A DNA stretch of 62,000 nucleotides from Gnetum montanum (GCA_015680685.1 MNCI01008322.1:1-62000), one strand, 5' to 3'; positions 33,672-46,229 are shown, counted from the stretch's first letter. A program made the numbers and translations. Notes: a model not told the origin generated them from the letters alone.

Positions 33672-34838
33672 CTACAATTGTAAATGGACATTGCCATGAC
33701 TATTATGAAGATTAGGAAAATGGAAGATAGAAAAAGTGAAAAATCGGTGAGTAGGTTGGGTAGATTTCTTTGAGTACTCATAGTATGGTTTGACTGATTG
33801 GATGTTGACAAGGATAAGCTTATGTGGGCTAGATGGGTGATGAACATTCAAGGCACTGGATGGATAAGTGGCATGTACTATGTATGGTCCCTCCCATAAT
33901 TTCTGAAATTTAGCCTTTTGGGATAAATGACTAGGATTGTAATAGAGGACCTTGTCACCTAGTTGCATGGTTACATTTCTTATCCATGAATCGTGCCTAA
34001 GCTTGGAATAGTGCTTGTGGACTTCACTACCCATAAGTACTACTTGTTTATTTTCATCTAAAAGATTCAGATTCATTAGACATTCCTTTTGTGCTAAACT
34101 CAAAAGGTCAAGTTCACTACCATTAGCTAAAGTGTGAAGCTCTGCCTATATTGGAAGTGTCAGTAACTTTTCATAGATTAACTCATATGGGGTGTATCCT
34201 ATAGGTAATTTCCAAGATGCTCTATAGGCCTATAGAGCATCATTTAATTTTGTACTCCAATCACATCTAAACCTACTAACCATCCTAGTAAGTATTCTAG
34301 TAATTTCACAATTAGTAACTTTAGCTTAACCATTTGCTTGGGGATGATATGGTGTTGTTAATTTATGGTTGACCCCAAGTTGTTGCATGAGTTTCTTAAA
34401 GGTAGCATTGGTGAAGTGGCCATTATCTGATATTAGTGTTCCAGGTACTCAAAATCAATTCACCACATGTTGTTGGAAAAACTTAACAGTTGTTTTTACT
34501 ATTCAATCTTTTGCTGCTACTGCCTTTGCCCACTTTGTGCAACAATCCATAGTCACAATAATGTATGCTTTTTTATTTGACATCAGTTAAATGAGTCCCA
34601 TGAAATGAATTTCCCAAATATCAAAAGGTTCCAATGACTATATCTAGTGTTATGGCCCTTCATGTCGGGCAATAATTCCTCCATCTCTTTGGCAACATTC
34701 ACGTGATTGGGTAAAACTATGCACATCTCTAAACAGAGTAGGCCAAAAGTAGCCTACCATCAATAATTTAAGTGCTATTCAATGCCCTACATAGTGGCTA
34801 CCACATGGACCTTCATGTGCATCTTATGATACCCTTTG
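33672..34838 (-). pseudogene. Element B integrase
   Basis: The C-terminal part (33672-34103) is open and shows LSLAQKECLMNLNLLDEN, LGDKVLYYNPSHLSQKAKF and the GPYIV module typical of Gypsy integrase C-termini. The core (about 34104-34838) is broken by several stops, although segments like those in D can be followed. It would insert the cDNA. It is inactive. The stop at 33672 corresponds to the end of pol in C and D, but the usual GGGGG of that motif has decayed here. Confidence 0.68.
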
Positions 34839-35480
34839 CTAGTCATGATTAGGTACACACCATCTAACAAGCCCATCTACACAAATTTTGTATAGGTTAT
34901 CATTTATTTCCATGTATTGTTTAGCCTTATGAAGGAATTGTTCACATTTTTTTCTATTCCATTCAATATGAAGCTCTTGTGTGGTGAGATATATCAGGTA
35001 CTCTACAGTCCATGGTTGTTCTGTTGAACTTACAACCTTTGTTGTTCTAGTGAAGAGGTCCTCATCAAGAAATTGGTCTAATAAGGGTTCTACTTGATTT
35101 TCTGTGTTCCATTTCAACCTTGATAAATGATCAACTACATTATTTTCTATTTCTTTTTTATCAATCATTGTGATGTCAAACTCTTGAAGAATCACAAGCC
35201 ATCTTATCACTCTAAGACTAACTATTGGCTTGTTCATTAAAAATTGAATGGCACTATGGTTTGTGTGGACATAGGTATGGTAACTAAGCACATAATGTCT
35301 GAATTTTTCAAGCATATACACCATGGCCATCAGCTTTCAATTTTGGTGTAGTTTAATTATGCTCTAGTGATGCTCCTACTGGCATAGTGTATGTAGTATG
35401 GTCTATTTTGATCATCAAGTTGTGTTAGTACTGTGCCAAGTGCATAGTTGGAGGCATCAGTCATGATATGAAAAGGCCTT
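34839..35480 (-). pseudogene. Element B RNase H
   Basis: An open frame in sense (34839-35330) contains LEKFRHYVLSYHTYVHTNHSAIQFLMNKP and DHLSRLKW, the usual end of a plant Gypsy RNase H before the integrase linker. The N-terminal catalytic part to about 35480 is stop-ridden. Confidence 0.68.
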
Positions 35481-36420
35481 GACTAGTTGAGGTTTGGAGG
35501 ATTGGTGTGTCAACTAACTTTTGTTTCAAAGTTTTGAGTGCCTTTTCACATAACTTAGTCCACTCAAAAGGTGCATCCTTCTTTGTGAGTTCTACCAGCA
35601 GTTTGGGTATTTTTGAGAAGTTTTCAATAAATCTTCTATAGATCCCATATGGCCTAAAAAGTATCATACATGTTTTATTGTGTGTGGCATTTGAGTGATA
35701 TTTTGGATGACTTTGATTTTTTTAGGATCTACCTCTATATCCTTTTGGAAGATTTTGTGTCCCAATACTATGCCTTCCTAGACCATAAGATGGCTCTTTT
35801 TCCAATAGAGCTTCAAATTAGTTTTGACACATCTTCTAAGTACTTTCTTCAACCAGTTCAGGGCTTGTTGGAAATCCAACTCGTATGTGGAGAAATCATC
35901 CATGAAAAATCCAACACCATTACCTATCTACTTTTGGGAGATGCTTAAAATTAGTCTCTAGAAGGTTGCTGATGCATTGCATAGACTGAAAGGCATTTAT
36001 CTATAAGCAAACGTTCCCCATGGACTTGTGAACATGGTTTTGTCTTGGTCCTCTAGTGCAATGTGGATTTGATTGTATCCATTATACCCATCTAGAAAAC
36101 AGTAGTATTCATGTCCTAAAATTGTGTCTAGGACTTGATCAACAAAGGGCAATGGGAAATGATCCTTAGATGTGGTTGAGTTCAACAATCAAAAGTCTAT
36201 GTAGACACACCATTTACCTCTCTTCTTTGGAACTATCACCAAAGGGCTTATCCATTCACTATCTACAATTGGATAAATGAATTCTACCTTTAGCAACTTT
36301 TTTAATTCTTACTTGACTACCTCCTTGACTTTAGGATTAAGTCTTCATTGAGGTTGGTGATTTGGATTGACTACAAGATCAATGTAGATCTAATGTTGGC
36401 AGATTTGTGAATCAATTCAT
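35481..36420 (-). pseudogene. Element B reverse transcriptase
   Basis: In sense: SEWISPLVIVPKK (fingers), FLDGYNGYNQIHIALEDQ (motif A region, Asp present) and PWGTFAYR, then the catalytic box FMDDFS at 35889-35906, and EGIVLGHK followed by I-E-V-D-P-K-K-I. The DDFS box and the phrases after it are those of Athila/Tat-type plant Gypsy RTs. Several stops interrupt the frame. Confidence 0.72.
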
Positions 36421-36929
36421 GTGATCTCATCATAAGACCACACAAACGTTGTGGGCCATCTATTAAGTACTTCAAATAGTTTCCCTTTTTGTTCCTTGTC
36501 TAGGTTGTTTTTGGTAATTTCTAGCTTCTTATTGCTTAGAAATGCATATTCTAATGTTGCCAGTAGGGCCTTCAATTCCAGCAGTTCTAGTTCCATTGTA
36601 TCTAGGATTTCCAAGTGTCCCTAGTTTGTTTCTTCCTCCTAATTGTTTTGATAGTAAGAGTGTCTTTTCCTTAATTGTTCCAGCTTATCTATTTTTGCTA
36701 TGTAGGTACTAATGCTCTATTCTTCTGGTTCCATTTACTTATTAGATTGGGTTTCTTCACTGGTAATTAGTCATTGGGTGTCCTCTTTTTGGGTGGCTAC
36801 TACATACAGGAAATTTTGCACACAACTTGTTTCTACACATTGATTGCATGCCTTAGTCTCTTTTCATTTAATGGTCCAAATTCTTTGCATGCAATTGCAC
36901 TTGTGATTATTGTATGCGATACATGGAAT

Positions 36930-37290
36930 CCTTCATTTGTGTATGATTACAGCTTCATCTTCCTTGGAGATTTCCAAGGATAAATTAGGAATTCCAAGCT
37001 TAGCATCCATGGTGCTAAGCAAGCTCTTCCCATGATAATTGAAAACTCTCCCTTATTTTTCTCTACATGAATAACTAGAAAATTAGTGGGATAGGACTAG
37101 CCACTGATGGTGGTAATCACATCATCCACCTGTCCAAGTGGAACTATGATTGACTAGTTTGTGAACTCTAAATGGATGTTACTTTTCTTTAGTGGTGTGA
37201 GGTTCTAGGCCTGGTACATGTCTTGAGATATTAGATTTACTCTAAACTAAGAATCTAATATAGCTTTGCATGGTTTTTGTCTAGCTATTT
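36930..37290 (-). pseudogene. Element B protease, catalytic motif broken
   Basis: The sense strand shows KPCKAILDS followed by a stop where Gly of DSG should be (about 37240-37260), then RVNLISQDMY, and later SIIMGRACLAP near 36990-37030. It is homologous to the protease at 28878-29300 and dead. Confidence 0.6.
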
Positions 37291-39903
37291 GGAGATAAAT
37301 CAAGGGACTTCTTGGATTAGTTCTTTTTTGTGAAAGAGCCTTTGCCTTGATCCAATGGGATACTATTTATGTGAGCATGACAATTATGACACTTGGACCT
37401 AATGAAGTTGGAAGCTTATCGCATTAGAAAGGATTTGATGTGCATAGGATGAAGTTAGACATGTTCCCCATTCGTTGAGTCTTCATTAGGCTCATTCTGA
37501 AGAATGGTCATTTCTTGGGTTGAGACTCATAAGTAACATTCCTCTCATGTGTATTAACTACCCTTATAGTGCTTTTTGGCTAAGGTTGTAATGGCAAGTT
37601 CCCCTACATAAAAGGAGGTGGCACTAGTGGCATAGGACTAAAGTGTTAAGTAGTAGGTCCAGCTATTGGTGGATGCACATATAAGTTGGAATCAATCATT
37701 AGCGATGTTGATCTATGGTATTTTGCTAAATAGTATTGTGGGGTTTGACCATTTGCACAATGAGGTAAGACTAGGTGTTGGACATAGTATCCATAAGGAT
37801 CTGGTTGTCAATATGGATACTGTTGGCATGGTGGTGGCATGACCCATGATTACGGTTGCTGCCACTGCTAATGGTAGTGCTCCTATAGCTACGATAAGGC
37901 TCCACTATGATAGTACATTGGTTGAGGTTGTTGCCTATAGTTACCTTGAGGATAAGGTAACCATTTGGGAATTTTCTTTTGAACAAATTGTGGGTTAAGT
38001 GCATATTCCCTAGTTTCTTGCAAATGTACCATGATTGAACAACATCCATTAGGATGTTCGTACTGGCACATGGTGCAATCTTCATCATCTATGGAGCTAG
38101 TGTTTGAGTACCCAGCTACTTAAGCAACTTTACCCTTTTGTCCAAGTTTCTTATTCTTCTCTTTATGTTTGTCTCTGTTGAGTTCTTGTTCTACTTTCTC
38201 CTCCATAATCTTTAGTGCTGTTGAACATCGTTCATCTACTGAATCCCACATTTTCACTACCTGTGCTACTACATTGATAATCAATTTCAGAATCGGTAAC
38301 ATTTCTTTCCTAATGTCTTAATTGAAGGTTTCTTCCTCTTAGGTATTAAATACCCATGCATATCTTTTTCAGATTGATGGACCCCTATTGATTTTTTTAG
38401 CTAATTCTCTTTTTCTAAGTTCTCCTTCTTCTTTTGCCACTTGATCGATGAGTCTTTGAATCTAATGGCTGATTAATTCTAATATTCTTTCTTGGGCATA
38501 AACCCCAAGGGTCTCTTTTTTTTTTTTTTGCTTCTCATCCCATCCATGATGTGCTTTAGTTGTTCCTTTGATGAAAATCCATGGCATGGACATCTATCTA
38601 ATAATGAATAATATATGTCCATTACTACATGAAGGGTCTCATTAGTTCTTTATTTCTAGTTCTAGATTTTCTTTCTTAGGTTTGACACTCATGAATATAT
38701 CTGACATTTGTCATTAAAAATTTCAAGCATGGTACTCTAGTGTCTGATGGATTCAAGTTCCAATGACCTGTACCAACTTTCTGCTTCCTTCACAAGTGTT
38801 CTAGGAAATAGCTTCAATTTTTGCCACTCATTCTCTATATTTTGAAGGGCATAGACATTGTGGAATTCTTGGAAGTGATGATGAGGATTAGCATTATAAC
38901 CTCCTTCAAATCAAGGCATTTTATTCATATCTAGCCATTTGATTTGGCTATCCTGCACGTGCCTAGTTGGTATGTGAACTACTTCTTGAATGTTGATCAT
39001 GTTCCAAGTTGCCATAAGAGGTTCATAAGCTCTGTGATAATGATGACTCATTTAATGCTTGTGTCTCTCTTGATCCTTTCTTCTCTCTCTATGTCTCCTT
39101 CTTTCATACACCTCATATTTTAAATTAGAATACCTTGAGTATCGTTCATGATAACCATGAACTCTTCTCTTTTTCCTATTAAAATCTTGGTACTTTTGCT
39201 ATCTCCTGTCATAGTCCTCTGATGATTGTGATGAAGTAGAGGAGGTGGTAGCAGAACAATGTTGGCTGGTTCTCCTTTCATGACTCTTGTAAATTCTCTT
39301 GTAGGACTTAGTAGGATCCCTTAGCCTAGATTCCCACTTGTATCTTGAGTCAGTAATCTCCTCCTTGTGTGTCTCTACAAAAGTAGAGTGAAGTTCAGCT
39401 TTGATAGGTTCTTCTAGTCTAATGATAGGTGCCTTTGATGGCTCCTCATGGTTCTGGTGAAGTTGTTCTGTAATGAATTGATCAAAATCAAGCTCTTCTA
39501 TGAAAATAGATCTATTGCCTTGCTTCTATTTGGTATGAACATGTTTAATTTCCATAGCAAAATCCCTCTTTATTTGCCCCCTTATAGGTTTGTAGGGTTT
39601 GGTCATGTGTTGAGTTACATGATATCCTTCTTGAATCTAGTCCAAGTGCATTCCTCTTAGAGAAATTGTAGCATTTTTAGTGCTACATGTTCGGGAGGCA
39701 GAACTATGTTGCCTTGCATATCTCTCCACCTCATTTTTCTATCCTAATGAAATATGAAGGTGAAGTCTAGATGATATGGATTAGTGTGACCATAAGTAAT
39801 ACATGTTTTCATTGCCATTCCCCAGTCTTCTTCATCAGCAATTTTGTCACTACTCCTTCTTATGTCCTTAGTAGGTGATGATTGATCATTATGTAAAGCC
39901 ATG
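37291..39903 (-). pseudogene. Element B gag
   Basis: It starts at the ATG at 39901-39903 (MALHNDQSSPTKD), with the N-terminal phrase FTFIFH, a stop, then D-R-K-M-R-W-R-D-M-Q-G-N and IVLPPEH. A basic, Arg/Ser/His-rich segment follows (about 39050-39350), then the gag core (about 38330-38960; FHNVYALQNIENEWQKLKLF). The knuckle CTMCQYEHPNGCC lies at 38039-38077, and a Gln/Tyr/Pro-rich tail follows. Many stops and a poly-T expansion at 38517-38530 disrupt the reading frame. Confidence 0.68.
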
Positions 39904-40020
39904 TTATTGTTTTCTAATAGTTTATGTTAAGTGTGCTTTATATTAAGGTTGTGAAGATTAGAATTAGATTTTAATATAACAAACTTTGGAAAATTAATTA
40001 CTTATTATAACATTGAATTA

Positions 40021-40038
40021 TCCTTAGCAACAACACTA
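40021..40038 (-). other. Element B primer-binding site (heavily decayed)
   Basis: In sense it reads TAGTGTTGTTGCTAAGGA. All differences from the tRNA-Asp complement are C-to-T or G-to-A transitions. It lies one base inside the 5' LTR. Confidence 0.6.
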
Positions 40039-40039
40039 A

Positions 40040-40883
40040 TGATGAGCAGTGGAGTATCCAACCCCCAACCATATGAGATACGAATGTTCATGTACAATCT
40101 CGGTTGAACTCTGCAAATAAGGCAATGTGATTATACCAGTAATTAGTTAGCATTTGCGATCGTTATCTTCTCACCTGAGCTAGTAAAATCAATGTGTATG
40201 GTTTAACTCATGGTGAGGTGTATGATATTGATGTTTTATTGGCTATTAAGCTCCTAGTAAACATGAAGTGAAAGTAAGGACTTCTAAATCTAAGTGATAG
40301 TAAGACAAATCTAAACTAGCCTATGCAATGAGTGGCTAGTCTTGATCTTCCAGTCACACCTTGGACTTCATGCAACTACTATTGGGATTACCAAGTACTA
40401 TACTACTGGGTTACCAAGTAATTACACTTACGTGCTCGAGATCAGTCATACTCGTTCTGCTTAACGACATTAAAAGTAAATTATAAGTAATTGTAAACAT
40501 TAACTATGAAAATAGGAAATAGTAAACTAATTGAAAAAAGAAATAAAACTAACTTTTGCTACAATGACATAGAGTAATCTTGATCTTTATTGTCGGTCAT
40601 GTAGTGCATCCAAGTACATCCCACTTAAATAAAGATTTCCTTTAATTACAAAACATCACACTGTGGGCACACACTACTAAGTACTGAATTCAAGAAAATA
40701 AACTAAAAGAGTTTTATTACTAGGATATCAAATCTATTGTAGATTTGTGCACCCAAGTGTTGCTTATATAGGTTGGCACACACCCCATGATATCCTTTAT
40801 ACGATAATTTATGGTGAGATACGATAATGTATCTATGACATCGTGACTATGATATCGTTGGTTCAAAATTTTTAGATTTATCA
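40040..40883 (-). repeat. Element B 5' LTR (844 bp)
   Basis: This is the partner of 20560-21428. It begins TGATGAGCAGTGGAG and ends TTTATCA on the plus strand, followed by the target-site copy TCCAA (40884-40888). Confidence 0.9.
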
Positions 40884-40888
40884 TCCAA

Positions 40889-42175
40889 CATAAGGAGGAG
40901 CTCTAAGTCTAAGTCTTCTAATAGGATGCCAAGAGATAATCAAAGGAGTCATGGCATAAAAGTAAGCCAACATGGCTCTCCTAGTTCTCCATCCTCTTTA
41001 ACATCTACATCATGAGGCTTTAAGAAATATGTGCATGGGCAAGAAAGAAGAAGTCATGATAGAGGACCTGGTGAAGATGACAAAAGAGATCTAAATAGAA
41101 ATGATATTAGAGATGATAATCGTGATTGAGATAAAGACAAAGATAATGGACACATATATGGTAGAAGGCATAGTAGACAACACATAAGGAATCATGATCA
41201 TGAAAAACATCATGATGGACATGATGATTATGGCAAATCCTTACTTGCTATCAAAAGTATGATCCATATAAGAGAGGTTTTTTATATTCCAACTAGGTGT
41301 CAAAGGGATAACCACATCAAGCAACTTGACATGAACAACATTCTTAATTTCGAGAGAGACTATAATGTAGACCTAAAACATTATGTGCAAGCCTTCCATG
41401 ATGACTGTGACTTGCAAAATATAGAGAATGATTGACAAAAGTACAATTTATTTCCAATAACACATTAAAAAAGTAAAGAGCTTGTACTAATACTTGGAAC
41501 CAAAATCCATCAAAACATGGAGTATAATGCTAAAGTTATTTAATGATAGATATCAAAAGAATTCTAGAGTGTTCAATTTGAGAAAGCAAATTCAAAGGTA
41601 GAAATAGAATAATCATGAATTCCTTGATGTAGCCTTGAGTAGATATTATTTATTATTATGTAGTTGTCCAAGTCATGGCTCTTCTCAAAGAGAGAAATTG
41701 AGGCATATCATAGATGGACTAAGGGATAAAACAAGATAAACTCTTGGGGTCTATACCCAAGAGAGACTATCAAAGATGAGGGCACATTGATTCAAGCACT
41801 GATAGACCAAGTGGACAAAGAAGAGAATGAACTTAAAAAGAGAGTGTGTGCTTAGGAGTATAATAGAGATCTATCCCTTCATAAGAAGGATGTTCATTCT
41901 TGTCAAAGAAGAGAAGATAAGGATCCAATTAAGAAGGTGATTCAATGAAAGACTTTGCCTATCCAAAAAATTGGTTTCAAACATTGTAATAAAGGTAGAG
42001 AAAATGTTGGATTTTCTTAATTAAAAATTTACAATTGCACTCAAAATAGTGAAGGAGAAAAACAAAGGAAGCACTTGCACGAGTTAAGGACAAGGAAAAA
42101 AAAGATACATGAAAGGACATATACAAGAATAAAGACAAAGTTGTTGTAGTGGAGGAGGTGTTGTGGTAGGAATTG
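40889..42175 (+). pseudogene. Element O gag, fragment 3 of 3 (RS/RH region and core)
   Basis: This continues O gag after element B. A charged segment rich in Arg, Ser, Asp and His (about 40890-41225) is followed by the gag core (about 41230-41850), with YYLLLCSCPSHGSSQREKL and a TLGVYTQERLSKMRAH stretch. The sequence then fades after K-D-K-E-K-K and an EEV run near 42150, just before the position of the zinc knuckle. Numerous stops are present, mostly TAG. No pol or 3' LTR of O was found beyond this. Confidence 0.62.
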
Positions 42176-42781
42176 TTGTAATGAATAGAAACTGACACAA
42201 CCTAATACAAAACTAAGCCAAATAGTTCAAGACCACTAAACAGTTTAGAAAACTAACCTTTTAGATAATCTCCCTTAAATTAAAGGGTGACTTAAGGATC
42301 AAAGAACAAATCCAACCATCCAAGCTCATCAGAGTAAGAATGGGGTAATACAACTCCTCATTAGATATCTCTAATCTCTGGTACATTTCTTGGAACACAC
42401 TTTTGTAGGTTTCTTTATCTCTTTTGTAATATGGCTTTTCCATTTATGGAACATTTTATTTCTAGTTTTACCTAGATGTGATTTACATTTGTTCCACTCA
42501 CATTTTCCTTTTTGGCTTGCATGTGTTTAACAATAGATCTGTTTTCTTTTCATGTTATGTTATATATTTATCTACTGCCAATCATGTTTTCATATTACAC
42601 TATGTTTTCCTTTGTTTAAGCTTTTTCTATTAGTTGTTCTACGTGCATAATTCTTTTTCTCAATACTTATTGACATTGCTATTAGTGAAAATCATTCAAC
42701 ATTGTTGGATCAAATCTTAAAGTCACAATCATTCTAACTAATAACAATTGTAAAAAGCACACTAATTTTTTCTAATTCAAA
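42176..42781. other. Unassigned sequence between O gag and D gag
   Basis: No gene, LTR, PBS or hairpin of the retroelement family could be recognised. A minus-strand open frame at 42261-42443 has no known family. A 5' LTR for element D would be expected here but is not evident. Confidence 0.3.
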
Positions 42782-45185
42782 ATGTCTTCTTCTCATAGGA
42801 ATGATTCTTCACTAAAATTTGAGCACAAATCCAATTAAAGGAATCGATCATCAAATCAGCTAGTGCGTCAACAATGCTAAGTGATAGATACTACTATTGA
42901 TGAGTATGTGCCCGAATTCACCTTTGTCCAACATTAGGATGACCAGATGTGGTGGAGGAAGATGGAGGACAACCTTTTGTTGTACCCCAATCAATCAATT
43001 CCTACGATGCTCCAACAAACTCTTATGAGGTTGGACATCCAAGGGCTTCATGCCAAGCACATTGTGCAAGATCATGATTCTAGGCATTACCATCCCATTG
43101 AAGCAAAACATAAAATCAATCGGCAATAGGAGAAACATCATGAAGCAGAGAAGGGGAAATGCTTCAATAATCCCTTGTTCTTGCTAGGCCAAATAGATAG
43201 TGAGGATCCCATCTCTGGGGGTTCTCATTTCACTAAATTTCCTTCCCTTGGTTTCGACGAAGGGGGTTTGAACCAAAATTTATAATCCACTATAAACAAT
43301 CTTGGTTTAGGCAAGAAGAGGTCTCATGATCATGGGGGATCCAAAAGTGGGAGTCATGGCAGAGATAGGGATAGGCATCACAATGCTTATTGTGGTTGTG
43401 ACCATCAAAGAGGGGGTGGCAAGCATTCTAGTGCTAGTCCTTGTTCCTATTCTCCTTTACCATCCTCTTCTTCTTCCTCCTCTAGCTTTAACAGAAGTCG
43501 TAGAGGACATGACCATGATGGAGGTGACCAATGGGACAAAGATGATTGTGATCATAGGGCCCACTGGACTAGTCGAGATCAAGGACATGGACAATCATGG
43601 GAGGCTTGCCACCACAAGAGAAGGGGAAACAGAGGGTATCATAGGCACCATGGCCATCACAAAGGTCATGACTATGATGAGCCTTTACTTGCAACTCGAA
43701 ACATGCTAAATATTGCAAAGGCAGTGAGAATTCCATCTAGACATGTGAAAGATAGTAGAATAAAGTGGTTGAATATGAACAATATCCCCAAGTTTAAAGG
43801 GAAGGGATACAATTTAGATCCACAAAATCATCTACAATCCTTTCATGATGCATGTGCCTTACAAAACATAAAGAATGAATGGGAAAAACTTAAGCTGTTC
43901 CCTAAGACACTCATAAAAAAAGATGAAAGTTGGTATCGATCTTTGGAGCCAAAATCAATTCATAGATGGAGTATGATGTTTGAGCTCTTCAATGATAAGT
44001 ATCAGATGTACTCTTGAGTATCCAACTTGAGAAAGTAGATCCAAGGTTGGAGACAAGGAACACATGAACCCTTGGGCATAGCCATGGGCAGGTCTTATTG
44101 TCTTTTGCACTAATGCCCTGGCCATGATTATTCTCAAAGGAAGCAACTTTGCCATATAATAGATGGGCTCCGATCAAAATTAAAGAGAATTCTTGGGGCT
44201 ATGCCCAAGGGAGACTGTCAAAACTTAGAGTTCATGAAATATGAAGGCTCATTGAGCATGTTGCTAAAGAAGGAGAGCTAAGAAAGAGAGAAAGTGTAAA
44301 GGAGTATAACCAAGACCCTTCCATCAAAAAAAGGAAAGTCCAATTTTGTGATAATCAAGAGGAGGCATCACTTGATGAGGTGGTGTAGTGAAAGACCTTG
44401 TGGTCCAAAATTATATTTTAAAAATTTTGACTAAGGTAGATAAAATGTGAGAATCTTTGGATGAAAAGTTCCAAACCTCTTTGACAATAGCAAAGGCATC
44501 CAAAGAGCAAAGTAGTGATCATGATCACAAGAGAAGGAAGAAAGTTGAACATGGCCACCAAAGGGGTAAGGGCAAGGCTGCTAAAGTAGAAGAGGTTGTG
44601 GAGTTCAAATCAGATGATGATGATGGGTGTGACATATGCCAATACGAACATCCTAAGGGATGTTGTCTCATTGTGTCACACTTGTAGGAATCTAGGGTGT
44701 ATGCTCTAAATCCAAGACTAGCAAGAAAGCAAGCACTCAAAATATTGTCTTATCCTCAAGGAAATCCAAGGCAGTTCCACCAACAACAAGCCTATTATCC
44801 AAGTGAAGCTCCACCATAACCTTTTGAGCAATACCATCAATGGCGGCATCCATAATTGTGAGGGATGATACCACCAAGGTAGCAGTACCCTTACAAGTAG
44901 CCAAATCGATATGGGTACTATGTTTAGTAACCAATGTCTCCATGTGACTCTTCCAGTCATGCCTCATTCCAACATCACTACTACCTTCCTGAGTACTATA
45001 GAGGTCAATCTCCATCTCCAAGAGAGGAATCCCCATATCCTTATCATCCTCCTCATCCTTCTATACATGTCCCTCAACCTTCAACCCAATTACCACCTAC
45101 TCCATGAATGCTGGGTAAGATTCCAGCCCAGTCATAGCAATGTAATGCTACCAAGGCTATTAACTTACAACCAACTCCGTAGCTG
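42782..45185 (+). pseudogene. Element D gag
   Basis: Starts at the ATG at 42782 (MSSSHRNDSS). The N-terminal domain has DEYVPEFTFVQH, a TAG, then D-D-Q-M-W-W-R-K-M. A strongly His/Gly/Arg/Ser-rich segment follows (about 43310-43690; an eight-Ser run and HRHHGHHKGHDYD). The gag core runs 43703-44400 with DPQNHLQSFHDACALQ and WYRSLEPKSIHRWSMM, then the knuckle CDICQYEHPKGCC at 44628-44666 and a Gln/Pro/Tyr-rich tail. The frame changes between the segments and several stops occur, so it is inactive. Confidence 0.72.
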
Positions 45186-45384
45186 ATTGTTTCAAAAACT
45201 AGATTTAGAAAAGATCATTCTTCCAAACTAGTAGTTCTACAATGGCCTCACAAACTCATATGGCTAATAACCCTGCTTCTCCCTCACGCTCTACATCTAA
45301 TCCGCTCAAGTGCCTTTCAAACCAAACACCTCCAAAAGTGCATACCATCCTACTAATTGATGTAGTAATTGATTTGATAAAGGC

Positions 45385-45800
45385 TGGAAATCTTCCTAAG
45401 AAGAGATTTGATCTTAGGACTCTCTTAATCTATTTGCAAATTGCTAGGAATAAGCCTTGCAAAGCTCTTTTGGATTTATGTTTTGGTGTTAATCTAATTT
45501 CTCAAAAGATGTACAAAGCCTAGAACCTACCTCCACTCAAGAAGAGTAACATTTCACTTGATTTGGTAGATCATTCCATCATTGTCCCCTTGGGACTAGT
45601 GGAGGACATTGTCATTGCCATTTTTGGTCGGTTCAATCCTACCGATCTACTAGTGATCAATGTTGATAATTGCATAGGGGACTTCCCAATCATCATGGAA
45701 AGGGCTTAGCTAAGTACCATTGATGCACGACTAGTCATGAAAGACCTTTCCTTGAAGATTTTCAAGGAAAATTCATTTGGAAACATCAAGAAGAAAAGAG
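45385..45800 (+). pseudogene. Element D protease, catalytic motif lost
   Basis: CKALLDLCFGVNLISQKMYKA occupies the position of the C copy's ALLDSGSRVNLIS, with DSG changed to DLC, so the enzyme would be dead. DFPIIMERA (the ILGRPFL-type motif) follows with a stop after it. Confidence 0.65.
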
Positions 45801-46229
45801 TTCCATGCATCACATATAGTGATACAAGGTGCAACTATGTGCAAAAACTATGGACTATCAAAGTCACATCAATCATGGCATGCAACCAATGTGTAGATGA
45901 ATCTAAAATTTAGAGGTACCTATACAAAGTAACCATAGAACAAGAGGCCATTGAGTGATTAATAGCTAATCCTGAAAGTGGCACACTTTGCATTGAACCC
46001 ACTAAGAGCTTAACATGTATCAATGTTGAAGACATGAATAAACTGAGCATGTTCATCACCAACTCTCCAATGATGAACTTGATGACACTTATTGGGAAGA
46101 GTTGGAAGTCCTTGAAAATTTCAAACATGAGCCCTTAGAGTTAAAAAATCTACCTACTAGCATGGAGTATGCTTTCTTGAAAAACGGTAAGCTAGTAATA
46201 ATCAATGCCAACCTTACTTCTAAGTAGAA

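Larger units (their letters stand above)
20560..40883 (-). mobile_element. Element B: full-complement Gypsy element with nested C
   Basis: This minus-strand element is about 13.2 kb once nested element C is removed. Flanking 5-bp target sites are CCCAA (20555-20559) and TCCAA (40884-40888), with one mismatch. Sense order: 5' LTR 40040-40883, decayed PBS, gag, protease, RT, RNase H, integrase (end 33672), spacer interrupted by C, internal promoter 24920-25015, ORF2 21636-24418, PPT 21429-21437, 3' LTR 20560-21428. The LTRs differ by very roughly 13% over the first 185 bp by eye, so B is older than A and C. The domain order PR-RT-RH-IN and the FMDDFS catalytic box point to the Athila/Tat branch rather than Copia. 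All genes are broken. Confidence 0.88.

Noticed and set aside
33437-33847. Long Phe/Ile/Ser/His-rich frame resembling a membrane protein
   Set aside because: It is the reverse reading of an A-rich low-complexity tract in the element B spacer, overlapping the integrase end in another frame.
42261-42443. Minus-strand 60-codon frame as a host gene exon
   Set aside because: Too short, unknown family, and no flanking splice pattern that could be supported.
43326-43709. Hydrophobic 127-codon frame in D gag as a membrane protein
   Set aside because: It is the +1 reading of the His/Arg/Ser-rich Gag segment, whose in-frame version matches elements C and O.
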